This document shows, one piece after another, positions 17,086 through 26,242 of a DNA stretch of 46,684 bases. The position numbers were made by a program, and so were the translations under genes. This stretch comes from Sulfurimonas sp. (GTDB lineage: Bacteria > Campylobacterota > Campylobacteria > Campylobacterales > Sulfurimonadaceae): contig JALSLR010000067.1 in NCBI GenBank assembly GCA_026988245.1, forward strand, positions 1 to 46,684. Reading direction: 5' to 3'. The notes under the pieces were generated by a model. It had not been told where the DNA came from and ran no database searches. It saw only the letters and a program-made list of their open reading frames with translations. Numbering within the stretch: position 1 is the first letter of the stretch; each line of letters begins with the position of its first letter.

Positions 17086-19503
17086 TTATACTAAAATTTC
17101 TTTTAAAACTTCTTCAATTCGTGTAACTCCCATGATTTTCAAAGACTCTCTTACTTCAGTTGGAATATCTTCTAAATCTCTATTGTAATTTTTCATAGGA
17201 ATTATAGCTAGCGTCATTCCAGCCTTGTACGCAGCTATAAGTTTTTCACGAAGTCCACCGATGGGGAGGACATCTCCATTTAAAGAAACTTCACCAGTCA
17301 TTGCAACATCTGGACGAATTTTGTTAGATGAGAGTATAGATGCTATAACTGTACACATAGCAATCCCTGCACTTGGACCATCTTTTGGAGTTGCACCATC
17401 TGGTACATGGATGTGAAGGTCATAACGTTTATAAACCTCACTAGCATCTACCTTAGCATCATCTTCGGCTTCTTTTTGTGTACGGGGAATATTTTTAGCA
17501 TCAATATGTAACTTTTTAGTATCTATAAGAGTCTTCACTACACTAAAAGCGATGCGAGCTGATTCTTTCATCACATCTCCTAGACTTCCTGTGAGCTGCA
17601 TAGTCCCTTTTCCACGTATACGAATTGATTCTATTTTTAACACATCTCCGCCAACTGCCGTCCAAGCAAGACCATTAACAACACCAACTTCTGCATGTTT
17701 TTTAGCCTTATCAATCTCAAAAATTGTTTTATCAAAATATTTTTTAAGATTTTTTACACTTAAACTTACTTTTTCTAAATCTGGATGTTGCAATATCTCC
17801 TTTGCTACTTTTCGTGAGAGTTCAGCCAACCTACGACGTAGGTTACGAACACCAGCTTCACGCGTATAAGCATGAATCAACTCTTTTAAAGCAGGTTTTG
17901 AGATACTAAGTTCACGTTTTTTTAGTCCATGTTTTTTTAACTCTTGCGGGATTAAATATCTTGAAGCTATTTCAAATTTTTCTTGTGGCGTGTATGAACT
18001 AATGGTAATAAACTCCATCCTATCACGAAGTGGCGCTGGTATATTTCCAACATCATTTGCAGTAGCTATGAAAATAACATTACGCAGATCAATGTTAAAG
18101 TTAAGATAGTAATCACGAAAGTCTTTATTTTGTTCTGGGTCTAGTATCTCTAAGAGTGCTGCTGTTGGATCTCCTCGTTGTGAACGGGAAACTTTATCTA
18201 TCTCATCAAGGACTATTACTGGGTTCATCTTCTTAGCATCAATGAGTCCTTGTGTGATACGACCAGGCATTGCACCAACATAAGTTCGACGATGTCCACG
18301 GAGTTCATTTACATCTTCTAGTCCCCCTAAGGCTATACGAACAAGTGGGCGCTTTAATGCTTTAGCTATAGAGTTAGCAAGTGAGGTCTTACCAACACCT
18401 GGAGGTCCGTTAAAGCAGAGTATTGCCCCAGCTGAATCATTATCTTTTATACCACGAAGTTGCATCAACTCTTTTACTGCAAAATACTCAACTATACGCT
18501 CTTTAGGTTTTTTGAGGGAAAAATGATCCTCATTGAGTTGTTCTTCTACCGTATCTATCTTTAAAGACTTTTTAGCATTTTGTCCAAAAGGAATCTCTAA
18601 AACCCAGTCTAAATATGTTTGCGTCATAGAGGCATCTGAGGAGTCAGGGTGCATACGGACAAGACGTTCAAGTTGTTTGTTTATCTCTTTGTACTGCTCT
18701 TCATCCATCTTAGATTTTTTAGCTTCAAGTTTCGTGCGATACTCTTCCATCTCTTCATCACGGGCTGTATCTGTCCCTAACTCTTTTTGAATCTGCTTAA
18801 GCTGTTCTTTTAAAAAGTACTCTTTGTTGACCTTTTCTATATGTCCATGAACTTTTGTTCGTATCTCTTTTTGAAGTTTATTTGCTTCTATCTCTTCAAG
18901 TAAAAAATCAACTAAGTGTAGATATCTTTGCTCAGTATCACTCTCAATAAAAAGTTTATACGCCTGGTCTTTTTTCAACTTTACACTTGAACATATCAAA
19001 TCAATAATGCGATTATGATCATGATTTTCTTCTATCGTTCTAAGGAGATCAGGTGGAAAATAATTACTCACACTTGAGAGAATTTTAACCTTCTCTCTAA
19101 CTATCTCTAAAAGAGCTTCTACTTTTAGTGAAGATATATTTGTAGCTTCTATAACCTCAACATGAGCTATATTTGGCTCAGTGGAAACCTCATGCATTCT
19201 CTTTGCACGCGCAAGACCTTGAAATAAAACTTTTACTCTACCATCAGGAAGTGCTACTTTACGCATGATTGAGCCAACAACTCCAACATCATAAAAAGAC
19301 TCTTGCAATCGTTCCCCTTCATGAGTAGGTTTTGTTGGACACACAAGGACTAATGTCGACTCTTCTATCGCTTTTGTTGCAGCATTAATATTTTCATCGT
19401 CATTTAAAAAAAGTGGACTTATCATAAAGGGGTATAAAAAAAGTTCATCTTCTGCTATAACTGGTATATCTGCTGGGAATTCTCCGTAATTTGATAATTT
19501 CAT
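17086..19503 (-). CDS. lon: ATP-dependent protease La (Lon)
   Basis: Lon degrades misfolded and short-lived regulatory proteins in the cytosol. The 805-residue length is typical. It has an N-terminal substrate-binding domain (MKLSNYGEFPADIPVI...), an AAA+ module with Walker A GPPGVGKTS and Walker B PVIVLDEIDKV, an arginine-rich sensor region, and a C-terminal protease domain with the catalytic Ser in DGPSAGIAM and Lys in REKLIAAYKAG. An AGGAG lies 9 nt before the ATG. It follows bamD by 11 bp and precedes the OmpA-like gene by 6 bp, so it is probably in one operon with both. No heat-shock operator was recognised upstream. Confidence 0.98.
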   Translation of the reverse strand: MKLSNYGEFPADIPVIAEDELFLYPFMISPLFLNDDENINAATKAIEESTLVLVCPTKPTHEGERLQESFYDVGVVGSIMRKVALPDGRVKVLFQGLARAKRMHEVSTEPNIAHVEVIEATNISSLKVEALLEIVREKVKILSSVSNYFPPDLLRTIEENHDHNRIIDLICSSVKLKKDQAYKLFIESDTEQRYLHLVDFLLEEIEANKLQKEIRTKVHGHIEKVNKEYFLKEQLKQIQKELGTDTARDEEMEEYRTKLEAKKSKMDEEQYKEINKQLERLVRMHPDSSDASMTQTYLDWVLEIPFGQNAKKSLKIDTVEEQLNEDHFSLKKPKERIVEYFAVKELMQLRGIKDNDSAGAILCFNGPPGVGKTSLANSIAKALKRPLVRIALGGLEDVNELRGHRRTYVGAMPGRITQGLIDAKKMNPVIVLDEIDKVSRSQRGDPTAALLEILDPEQNKDFRDYYLNFNIDLRNVIFIATANDVGNIPAPLRDRMEFITISSYTPQEKFEIASRYLIPQELKKHGLKKRELSISKPALKELIHAYTREAGVRNLRRRLAELSRKVAKEILQHPDLEKVSLSVKNLKKYFDKTIFEIDKAKKHAEVGVVNGLAWTAVGGDVLKIESIRIRGKGTMQLTGSLGDVMKESARIAFSVVKTLIDTKKLHIDAKNIPRTQKEAEDDAKVDASEVYKRYDLHIHVPDGATPKDGPSAGIAMCTVIASILSSNKIRPDVAMTGEVSLNGDVLPIGGLREKLIAAYKAGMTLAIIPMKNYNRDLEDIPTEVRESLKIMGVTRIEEVLKEILV

Positions 19504-19514
19504 ATATATATCTC

Positions 19515-20351
19515 CTAATATCCATTCATTCTATTTTGAGCATCTCTAAAATCACTATCAGATGATCTTTGTTTTTGACCATCTGGATCATGTTCTTTAT
19601 GTTCATTGAGTATCTTTTTAATCGCATCACTCTCGTTGATGGAATTACGAGAGACTACGCTTTTTGTATCTGGAACCAAAAAGCCATACCAACTTCCTCT
19701 TCCGTCACCTTCAAATATACCTCTATACCATGGGCCTTGTGCTCTGTCTATCTTACTCCAATCTATCCATGGTTGTGGCTTAAGCTCTCTATAGTACTGC
19801 GCACTTTTATACTTGTCAACTCTGTCGTAAAGATCAGCAATAGACTCATTTAAAGAGGCTTCACCAATGTAAAGTCTAGTAATCATAGTATCAACAACAC
19901 TAAAGTACATTGAGTGAGAGTAATTCATCTTAAATTTTTCACCCTCAATGATAGCTTGTTTTATCAGTGCCTGATCACGTCTAGGGTTTGGCAGTGCCAT
20001 ATACTTTGCTTTTATCTTCATAAACTCAGCAGCCTCTTTTTCATTTGCGTTAGCATATCTTTTTATGTACTCGTTTAAAAAGTGCTCACTTAAGAGATAC
20101 TCTTCATAGTACATATGCGCAACTGCCAAGATAAGGGTAGCTTCTTGAAGCAAGGGTGATCCAATATGCTCACCTTGAAGAGATGCATAATATCCATCTG
20201 CTTTTTCTAAGTTCGCATCTGCTATAGATTCTACTATTTTTCCATACCAATAAATAGCAGGTTTGTTATATTCCTCTAACTCTTTGGCACAACCGCCAAA
20301 AAATAAAAGAGTCATGATACTAAGAAGTAAAATTTTTGATTTTATTTTCAT
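19515..20351 (-). CDS. bamD: Outer-membrane assembly lipoprotein BamD
   Basis: The 278-residue lipoprotein has a signal peptide with lipobox LLFFGGC and lipidated Cys21. A tetratricopeptide-type body follows (YNKPAIYWYGKIVESIADANLEKADGYYASLQ ... EATLILAVAHMYYEEYLLSEHFLNEYIKRY), matching BamD/ComL of the Campylobacterota. BamD is the essential partner of BamA in inserting beta-barrel proteins into the outer membrane. The C-terminal 90 residues (PWIDWSKIDRAQGPWYRGIFEG...) look lineage-specific. Gene order supports the call: lon directly downstream and fliW divergently upstream, an arrangement I recall from Helicobacter. Confidence 0.9.
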   Translation of the reverse strand: MKIKSKILLLSIMTLLFFGGCAKELEEYNKPAIYWYGKIVESIADANLEKADGYYASLQGEHIGSPLLQEATLILAVAHMYYEEYLLSEHFLNEYIKRYANANEKEAAEFMKIKAKYMALPNPRRDQALIKQAIIEGEKFKMNYSHSMYFSVVDTMITRLYIGEASLNESIADLYDRVDKYKSAQYYRELKPQPWIDWSKIDRAQGPWYRGIFEGDGRGSWYGFLVPDTKSVVSRNSINESDAIKKILNEHKEHDPDGQKQRSSDSDFRDAQNRMNGY

Positions 20352-20465
20352 ATTATTATAGTTCCTAAATTAAATAAGTTGTTATTTTAGCCAAAACTTA
20401 TATAACAGAGTTGAAACGAGCAAATATTAGATAAAAAAAATAGGTACAATTAATGCTTGTATAGA

Positions 20466-20471
20466 TATAAT
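20466..20471 (+). promoter_or_regulatory. Probable fliW promoter (-10 box)
   Basis: TATAAT lies 24 bp before the fliW ATG, in very AT-rich DNA with no recognisable -35 box, as is usual for the Campylobacterota housekeeping sigma factor. A GAAGGTG ribosome site follows at about 20484. No sigma-54 or sigma-28 flagellar promoter was seen. Confidence 0.55.
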
Positions 20472-20495
20472 TAATAAAAATTATGAAGGTGATTT

Positions 20496-20876
20496 ATGAA
20501 GTTTGAAATGAGTGTTCCATTGTTAGGATTTGATCATATAAAAGAAATTACATTAGAAAAAATTGACGATATTTTCATGAAAATGCAAGCGTCACATGAT
20601 GAGTACATTTCCTTTACACTCATAGACCCCTTTGTTCTTAGAGAATATGACTTTGAAGTACCACAAAACATTCAAGACACTTTAGAGATTACAAATGAAT
20701 CGAACCTTCTCACCCTTAATATTGTTCTGTTACAAAATCCAATAGAAGATTCTGTTGTTAATTTCATCAGCCCTATTATCTTTAATACTGATAACAAAAA
20801 AGCAGCTCAAATAATCTTACCAGAAACTACAAAGTATGGTATAGCGGAAAAAATATCTAGTTTTTTAAATAAGTAA
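20496..20876 (+). CDS. fliW: Flagellar assembly factor FliW
   Basis: The 126-residue cytosolic protein matches FliW: SVPLLGFDHIKEITLEKIDDIFMKM, FTLIDPFVLREYDFEVP, and the late segment NLLTLNIVLLQNPIEDSVVNFISPIIFN, characteristic of the family's 'v-NL-aPi-in' block. FliW binds flagellin and the RNA-binding regulator CsrA, tying flagellin synthesis to secretion; in Campylobacter it antagonises CsrA. Only CsrA could be regulated through it here; csrA itself is not in the window. It is divergent from bamD and followed 24 bp later by a HEPN/MNT toxin-antitoxin pair with its own promoter. Confidence 0.88.
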   Translation: MKFEMSVPLLGFDHIKEITLEKIDDIFMKMQASHDEYISFTLIDPFVLREYDFEVPQNIQDTLEITNESNLLTLNIVLLQNPIEDSVVNFISPIIFNTDNKKAAQIILPETTKYGIAEKISSFLNK

Positions 20877-20882
20877 ACTTTA

Positions 20883-20891
20883 TGTTATAAT
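20883..20891 (+). promoter_or_regulatory. Extended -10 promoter of the MNT/HEPN pair
   Basis: TGTTATAAT is an extended -10 element. A transcription start about 7 bases downstream of it would fall 2-4 bases from the mntA ATG at 20901. No Shine-Dalgarno sequence fits in between, so the transcript would be leaderless or nearly so. Confidence 0.6.
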
Positions 20892-20900
20892 GCAGCTATT

Positions 20901-21215
20901 ATGAGAGCTACAAAAAACAATATACTTGAGTACTTACAAGAGATAAAAGGTGAACTTTATAGCGAGGGCATAGTGAAGCTTGGCTTATTTGGTAGTTTTG
21001 CTAGAGATGAGCAAAATGTATATAGCGACATAGACATAGCTATCGCAAAAGATAAAAAGTACTTAAAAGATAAAACTGCCTACAACTACTTCGATGAACT
21101 CACAAAAATAAAAGCACTCATAAAAAATAAATTTCATAGAAATATAGATATATTTGACCTAGATAGTGACTCCGTTATGAAAAAACATATCTTAAAAGAT
21201 TTACACTATGTATAG
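20901..21215 (+). CDS. mntA: MNT-domain nucleotidyltransferase antitoxin
   Basis: The 104-residue protein is a minimal nucleotidyltransferase. The signature GLFGSFARDEQNVYSDIDIAI gives the GS...DxD motif (Gly31-Ser32, Asp43, Asp45), with a likely third acid at Asp83 in NIDIFD. In characterised HepT/MntA systems the antitoxin adds AMP units to a tyrosine of the HEPN toxin and silences it. Its 3' end overlaps the HEPN gene by 8 bp, the usual order and coupling for this module. It is set between fliW and a secreted-protein operon, a likely mobile insertion point, although no attachment repeats were seen. Confidence 0.88.
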   Translation: MRATKNNILEYLQEIKGELYSEGIVKLGLFGSFARDEQNVYSDIDIAIAKDKKYLKDKTAYNYFDELTKIKALIKNKFHRNIDIFDLDSDSVMKKHILKDLHYV

Positions 21216-21468
21216 TAGGACTGCCTTAGAAAAAATCGCTACCATTGTAAAAAAAATCAACTTTATTCAAACTATAGTTGAAGAAAAAGGTGGCGAGTTA
21301 GAAATACTCTCAAACTTTGAAAAGCAAGACACAAAAGGAAGTTACGACTTAAGAACTTTCATAGCACATAACTACGAAGGGGTAGACCTCTATATAGTAG
21401 AAGATGTCATAAACGAGCGTCTGCCTGTGATGCTAAAGAGTATAACTAAAATCTTAAAACATCCATAA
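21208..21468 (+). CDS. hepT: HEPN-domain RNase toxin (HepT-like, DUF86)
   Basis: The 86-residue helical protein carries RTFIAHNY, which fits the RX4HXY motif of HepT toxins: Arg49 and His54 as the RNase pair and Tyr56 as the expected AMPylation target of MntA. The family cleaves RNA (some members tRNA) when free of its partner. At 86 residues it is shorter than many DUF86 toxins (about 110-140), but both N- and C-terminal helices seem present. It overlaps mntA by 8 bp and ends 107 bp before the large secreted-protein gene. The type VII toxin-antitoxin assignment is by motif and gene order. Confidence 0.85.
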   Translation: MYSRTALEKIATIVKKINFIQTIVEEKGGELEILSNFEKQDTKGSYDLRTFIAHNYEGVDLYIVEDVINERLPVMLKSITKILKHP

Positions 21469-21575
21469 TATCATAATTTATTATAATTAAAAATATTTTC
21501 AGCAGTTTATAAGCACTTTTAACGGATAATGTAGCATTATACTATAGTAAAATATCTACTAAGGTTGGGTTAATT

Positions 21576-24500
21576 ATGCGTATTTTTATAATAACACTTA
21601 TTTCACTATTATTATCTTTAACATTATATGCCAAAGGGCATGCAACAAAATATGAAAATCCATTTTCTGTAATTTACGGTGGAGCTGGTACAAATATTTA
21701 TGGGGACTATCATTCCATAGCTTCATCTGTACAATGTGTAAAAGATGGAACTGGTTGCGACTATTCATATAGTGGCTATTTATTTGACGCTGAAACCAAA
21801 CATGTTAATAGCGTTACAACTAGCATAATACCATTAAATTCATCAACTGAAGATTTAATTCTTCCTAGCGAAATTGATGGGAATGACATAGTATTTGCAG
21901 GTTTATTTTGGCAAGCTAATATTACAGGTCCAGATGCTGATGATAACGTTACAGGAACTGCTGGGCGGGATCAGGTTAATTTAATAGACCCTTTAGGTAC
22001 CTTGCACACTTTAACTGCTGATAAACTATGGTATCATGATATGTGGGGAGATGGAACCGGTTCAGATGGAGGATACAGATCTTTTTATCAAGGATATAAG
22101 GATGTTACACAAATTGTTCAAAACTCCTACTCAAAAAGCTCTGCAAACAATAATTTTACCATTGGAAATATAAAATCAACAGATGGGTCTGATTATGGAA
22201 CCTATTTTTGGGGGGATGAAACACATGCATACAATGGTGTCAGAATAGGTTTTTGGGCAAATTGGAACCTAATAGTTGTCTATAAATATCAAAGTAATTC
22301 TTCGATAACACCTAAACCAAAACCTAAAAATATCACTTTATTTGCTGGCTTTGATGCTCTTATTCCATTAGGAAGTGGTACAGTTGATGAAGTAACTTTA
22401 GATCTTGATGGTTTCATTACTCCAACTATAATACCAGATGGAGAAGAGATATCTGCTAAATTACTTTTTTATGGTGCAGCTGGAGAGAAAAAACTACACT
22501 ACGATACATTTGAAATTCAAAATAAAAAAACAGCTGTTATGTCTGATTTATACAATGATGCAAATCCAGTAGATGGAGCCTTTAATGGTTCTGTATCTAA
22601 CATGGGTGTTCCAATTGACAATAGTATTAGTTATTATCCTGGTCTAGATAGTGATGAATACAATATATCAGCCTATATGGATACAGCTCAAACTTCCACT
22701 CAGCTTAGACTAACAGCAAAAAATGTAGGAGGAACAGGAGATCAAATTTTTCCAGGATTAATTGCATTTTCTACTGATATATACGAACCTGAATTTTGCT
22801 ATGATTATGCATATAAACAAAATAATACATATTTTACAGAAGATAATGACGGTTCTAATAATCCAAAAATTACAGGCACAGTGACAAAGGACCAACCTGT
22901 AAAAGTTGTTATATTTTTAAAAAATATGGTAGATTCTAATTTTCTTATTGAAAATATGTTTGTAGATATTTTAGACATAAATACATCACAACTCAAATAT
23001 ACATCAGACAGTGTTGAACGTGCCTTATCAGGAGAGCTTTTTCCTACTTCCAAAGTAGATGGCATTGCAGGGTGGGACTTAAATGTAAGTAATGCATACA
23101 TTAAAGATATACCAATTGGAGATCAAGTACTCAATGATTATTTTTATGTTTACTATACACTTAACCCAGAAGAAACAGATTTGGATGATGCTTTAAGTGT
23201 GAGAATCAAATATGATTTAAATGTTGGATCAGCTTCTCCTATAGAATACATTTTAGAATTAGGTTCAGATATACCACTGTGTTCAACATCAAATTTTAAC
23301 TACACTCCAACTAAAGGTAAGTTTGTAGTTGTAGATAAAGGGATATACGCAGACAGTACAAAATATAACTTACCAACGCAAGTTACAAACCGAGAGGGCT
23401 ATTTACAAATCATCTCCATTGATGATGATTTTAGTGACTCTATAGATAATTTAACTAATATATCAACTATTGTTGCTGTTGAGATGATAGATGTAGGGTC
23501 ATTTCACTATACAGATGCAGCATGCGTAGAACAAGACAGCGCAATAACAGATAGAGTATGGTTAACTTTTGAAAACAATGCATCAAGCATAGATTTTAGT
23601 TCAGGTGACACGTCTGCATTTTATTCCAAGGCCAAGCAAAGTGCTGCATTTAGAGTAACATACAATGCTGCAGATATAGATGGTAATGTTATAGAACTTG
23701 AAACAATAGGAGTAGATAACTATAACTTAAAAAATCTTCCAATATATACTGATGGCAAATGTAATCCACAATTTGGAAATACAAACGAAGATATAGCTAA
23801 CTACTGCAGTTCCAACATGACTAGAGCAGAATTAAATAATTGCATGGAATGTATATATGGGCTCAATACAAGGTTTATTTGTTCAAGAGATAATTTTGCT
23901 ATAAGACCTGAGGCTTTTGCATTAGAATTTGACGATTTGAATCAAACTACTGGAACATCTAAGACAAGAATTGTCGATAATATCTCTGGAGTAGTAAGTC
24001 CTAGTTCTACTACTACGCATCTAGCAAGTGGATATAACTACAATCTTAATATATCTGCTGTTAATCACAAAAATGCAACACCATCTAATGGTTATACCAT
24101 GACATACAATACAATAGATACAGATAGGCACATCGTATATAAATGGGAGCCATCAACTACCTTAACAGGTTGCAATGATACTTCTGATAAAAATCTAATA
24201 AACAACACCACCAGCTTTAAGATAGTCGATGGTTCAATTGATTTAAATACATCAGTAATGCAGGTTGGGGAATACCGATTAGAAATGAGAGATAGTGCAT
24301 GGACTGTGGTCGATAGCAACCCTTTATATATGTCTCATCATGATAATGATTCTTACTTGCTTCCTTCTACAACCTTAGACTGTGTAGCAAATAGTTCAAT
24401 AACAATAGCTGAAAACACCCAAGGTATGAATGGATGCGATATTAGTTCACAACATAATGCATCTGGCGGTACTTTGTTAAAATATCGTGATTATAAAATT

Positions 24501-25550
24501 GAATTTCATCCATATAAAATAGATATGACTAATGTCGTTCTATCATATGGGGAAAATAACCAAACAGTCTGGCCAGCAAAACCATTTATTTACATGGCTG
24601 ATATCTCAACAAATGAAGAACAGAGTATTCACTTAAATGGAAGTATCAAAGTAGTAGGTCATGATAATGGGCAATTAAGTAATTTTGTCGGAAGCTGTTT
24701 TGCTAAACCAATAAACTTACTTTTAAACAAATCTAATACAGTTAATATACCCTACCAATACAGATACCATAGCTATAATGCTACAAAATCTATAGAATAC
24801 ACAACTGGAAATGTAGTTGATTTGAACAATACTAATATACCTATAGTTGTCAATGCAAATGATTTCAACTCAACACTTAACGGTGAACTCAATACAGTCT
24901 TAAACTTTAACTTTTTCAGAGATAAAACAAAAGCTGAAAATCCTCAAACAGTAACACTAAACAACTATACAGCAAGCTGTGTAAATACCAGTGACTGTAC
25001 GATGAATGCTGACTTAACAAGCTCGTTTGTATCCAAACAAGGTCTTCTAACATCTGTTCCTATTACTATAGAACATTATTATGGACGAACAAACGCACCA
25101 AGACAAAGATATCAGGGAAATAGTGGCACAGGTAATATATACTTTGAAGTATTTTGTGATAGTTGCGATAAAACAAAACTTCAAACAAACTCTAATTTTA
25201 TGAATGATCCGAGATGGCTGATAAATAATGCACATACATTAGATTATGGTAAAGCAGGTAATGTAAGTCAAAAATTTTCGACAAAAGTAACCGCAACAGT
25301 ACCAACAAACACAGTACCTTCAACTACCTCTTTTAACTATCTAGGAACTGTTTATCCTTATAAAGCAACTATGCAAAATCTAGCATCACCATGGCTTGTA
25401 TATAATAAATATAATTCTTTAGTAAATACAAATGAATTTGAGATAGAATTTGATACAAATACAGATTTGGGTTGGGCTGGAAAAGCAGATACTAACTCTA
25501 CTACGAAAATTCCAGGATTGAATAAAACCAACAGGAGAACTATGTGGTAG
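21576..25550 (+). CDS. Very large secreted protein of a prepilin operon
   Basis: This 1324-residue protein has a clear signal peptide (MRIFIITLISLLLSLTLYAKG) and no other membrane segment. It is rich in Asn, Thr, Ser and beta-strand-like stretches, with scattered Cys pairs (CMECIYG, CDSCDKTK) suggesting disulphides. I do not recognise a named catalytic domain. The middle (CSRDNFAIRPEAFALEFDD ... YNYNLNISAVNHKN) recalls repeat units of MshQ-like MSHA-pilus proteins, but by eye only. Its stop overlaps the GTG start of the first of three prepilin-like genes, so it is probably a surface or pilus-tip protein made with them. It carries no copy of the TGATGCTAA motif found 33 times elsewhere. Confidence 0.75.
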   Translation: MRIFIITLISLLLSLTLYAKGHATKYENPFSVIYGGAGTNIYGDYHSIASSVQCVKDGTGCDYSYSGYLFDAETKHVNSVTTSIIPLNSSTEDLILPSEIDGNDIVFAGLFWQANITGPDADDNVTGTAGRDQVNLIDPLGTLHTLTADKLWYHDMWGDGTGSDGGYRSFYQGYKDVTQIVQNSYSKSSANNNFTIGNIKSTDGSDYGTYFWGDETHAYNGVRIGFWANWNLIVVYKYQSNSSITPKPKPKNITLFAGFDALIPLGSGTVDEVTLDLDGFITPTIIPDGEEISAKLLFYGAAGEKKLHYDTFEIQNKKTAVMSDLYNDANPVDGAFNGSVSNMGVPIDNSISYYPGLDSDEYNISAYMDTAQTSTQLRLTAKNVGGTGDQIFPGLIAFSTDIYEPEFCYDYAYKQNNTYFTEDNDGSNNPKITGTVTKDQPVKVVIFLKNMVDSNFLIENMFVDILDINTSQLKYTSDSVERALSGELFPTSKVDGIAGWDLNVSNAYIKDIPIGDQVLNDYFYVYYTLNPEETDLDDALSVRIKYDLNVGSASPIEYILELGSDIPLCSTSNFNYTPTKGKFVVVDKGIYADSTKYNLPTQVTNREGYLQIISIDDDFSDSIDNLTNISTIVAVEMIDVGSFHYTDAACVEQDSAITDRVWLTFENNASSIDFSSGDTSAFYSKAKQSAAFRVTYNAADIDGNVIELETIGVDNYNLKNLPIYTDGKCNPQFGNTNEDIANYCSSNMTRAELNNCMECIYGLNTRFICSRDNFAIRPEAFALEFDDLNQTTGTSKTRIVDNISGVVSPSSTTTHLASGYNYNLNISAVNHKNATPSNGYTMTYNTIDTDRHIVYKWEPSTTLTGCNDTSDKNLINNTTSFKIVDGSIDLNTSVMQVGEYRLEMRDSAWTVVDSNPLYMSHHDNDSYLLPSTTLDCVANSSITIAENTQGMNGCDISSQHNASGGTLLKYRDYKIEFHPYKIDMTNVVLSYGENNQTVWPAKPFIYMADISTNEEQSIHLNGSIKVVGHDNGQLSNFVGSCFAKPINLLLNKSNTVNIPYQYRYHSYNATKSIEYTTGNVVDLNNTNIPIVVNANDFNSTLNGELNTVLNFNFFRDKTKAENPQTVTLNNYTASCVNTSDCTMNADLTSSFVSKQGLLTSVPITIEHYYGRTNAPRQRYQGNSGTGNIYFEVFCDSCDKTKLQTNSNFMNDPRWLINNAHTLDYGKAGNVSQKFSTKVTATVPTNTVPSTTSFNYLGTVYPYKATMQNLASPWLVYNKYNSLVNTNEFEIEFDTNTDLGWAGKADTNSTTKIPGLNKTNRRTMW

Positions 25551-26242
25551 TGAGTACACTTGGCTCTATTGCGAGCTCCCGCGAACATTTTTTTACAAAA
25601 AAAATTCCATACGCTCAAGCCAAACGCAATGCTTTTTCCCTTATAGAACTGATATTTGCCATAGTAGTGATGGGTATTACCGTGGTAAGTTTACCTGTAG
25701 TGATGAACTCTAATGACAAAGGGATTAGTGCTACAGTGATACAAGAAGCTATCTTTGGAGCTTCTGCTGAACTTAATATGATACTTTCTTATAGATGGGA
25801 TGAAAATTCACTTGATGAAGTGGTAAATCCAAACGGATTATCTCAGGTTATAGAAACAGGGGATTGTGAGAATAATGCAACATTGATTAACTTTAGACTT
25901 CGCCCTGGACATATTGCACAACCTCTCCATAGACGATGTTTAGATTCAAACACAACAACAGTCTCTGTGCTTGGCCAAGATGCAAATGATTTGGATGACA
26001 TAGACGATGCAAATACAACCGCAAAATCTATGTTCATCAATGATGCTACAACTACTACTGGTTATAAAACGGACTATCAAAGTGATCTTAGCATCACATA
26101 CTCCAATATGGGTGGTTTAGTCAATGCAAATGATGCTAAACTCATAGAGATTACCGTAAAAGATGGAACAACCGTGATAACAAAGCTACGTTCCTATACT
26201 CTCAATATCGGTGAAGTCGATTTTTATAAGAAGACATATTAA
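25544..26242 (+). CDS. Type IV prepilin-like protein 1 (pseudopilin)
   Basis: The GTG start at 25544 sits inside the end of the upstream gene and has AGGAG 7 nt before it. The 232-residue product has a 30-residue basic leader ending AQAKRNA, followed by the type III signal FSLIELIFAIVVMGITVVSLPVV: Phe31 at +1 and Glu35 at +5, with Ala rather than Gly at -1. The remainder is a soluble head with a CENNATLI...RRCLD pair of cysteines. It is likely a minor pseudopilin of a type II secretion or type IV pilus-like machine. Part of the leader (SREHFFTKKIP) is encoded by a palindromic repeat also present in prepilin 3. The stop overlaps the next ATG (TAATG). Confidence 0.85.
   Translation: MVVSTLGSIASSREHFFTKKIPYAQAKRNAFSLIELIFAIVVMGITVVSLPVVMNSNDKGISATVIQEAIFGASAELNMILSYRWDENSLDEVVNPNGLSQVIETGDCENNATLINFRLRPGHIAQPLHRRCLDSNTTTVSVLGQDANDLDDIDDANTTAKSMFINDATTTTGYKTDYQSDLSITYSNMGGLVNANDAKLIEITVKDGTTVITKLRSYTLNIGEVDFYKKTY
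25552..25636 (+). repeat. Leader repeat, copy A
   Basis: This 85-bp stretch aligns without gaps to 27239-27323 at about 80% identity. It contains a hairpin at 25587-25605 (A and T runs around an AC turn) and encodes the leader peptide of prepilin 1 up to the cleavage site. Confidence 0.8.
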
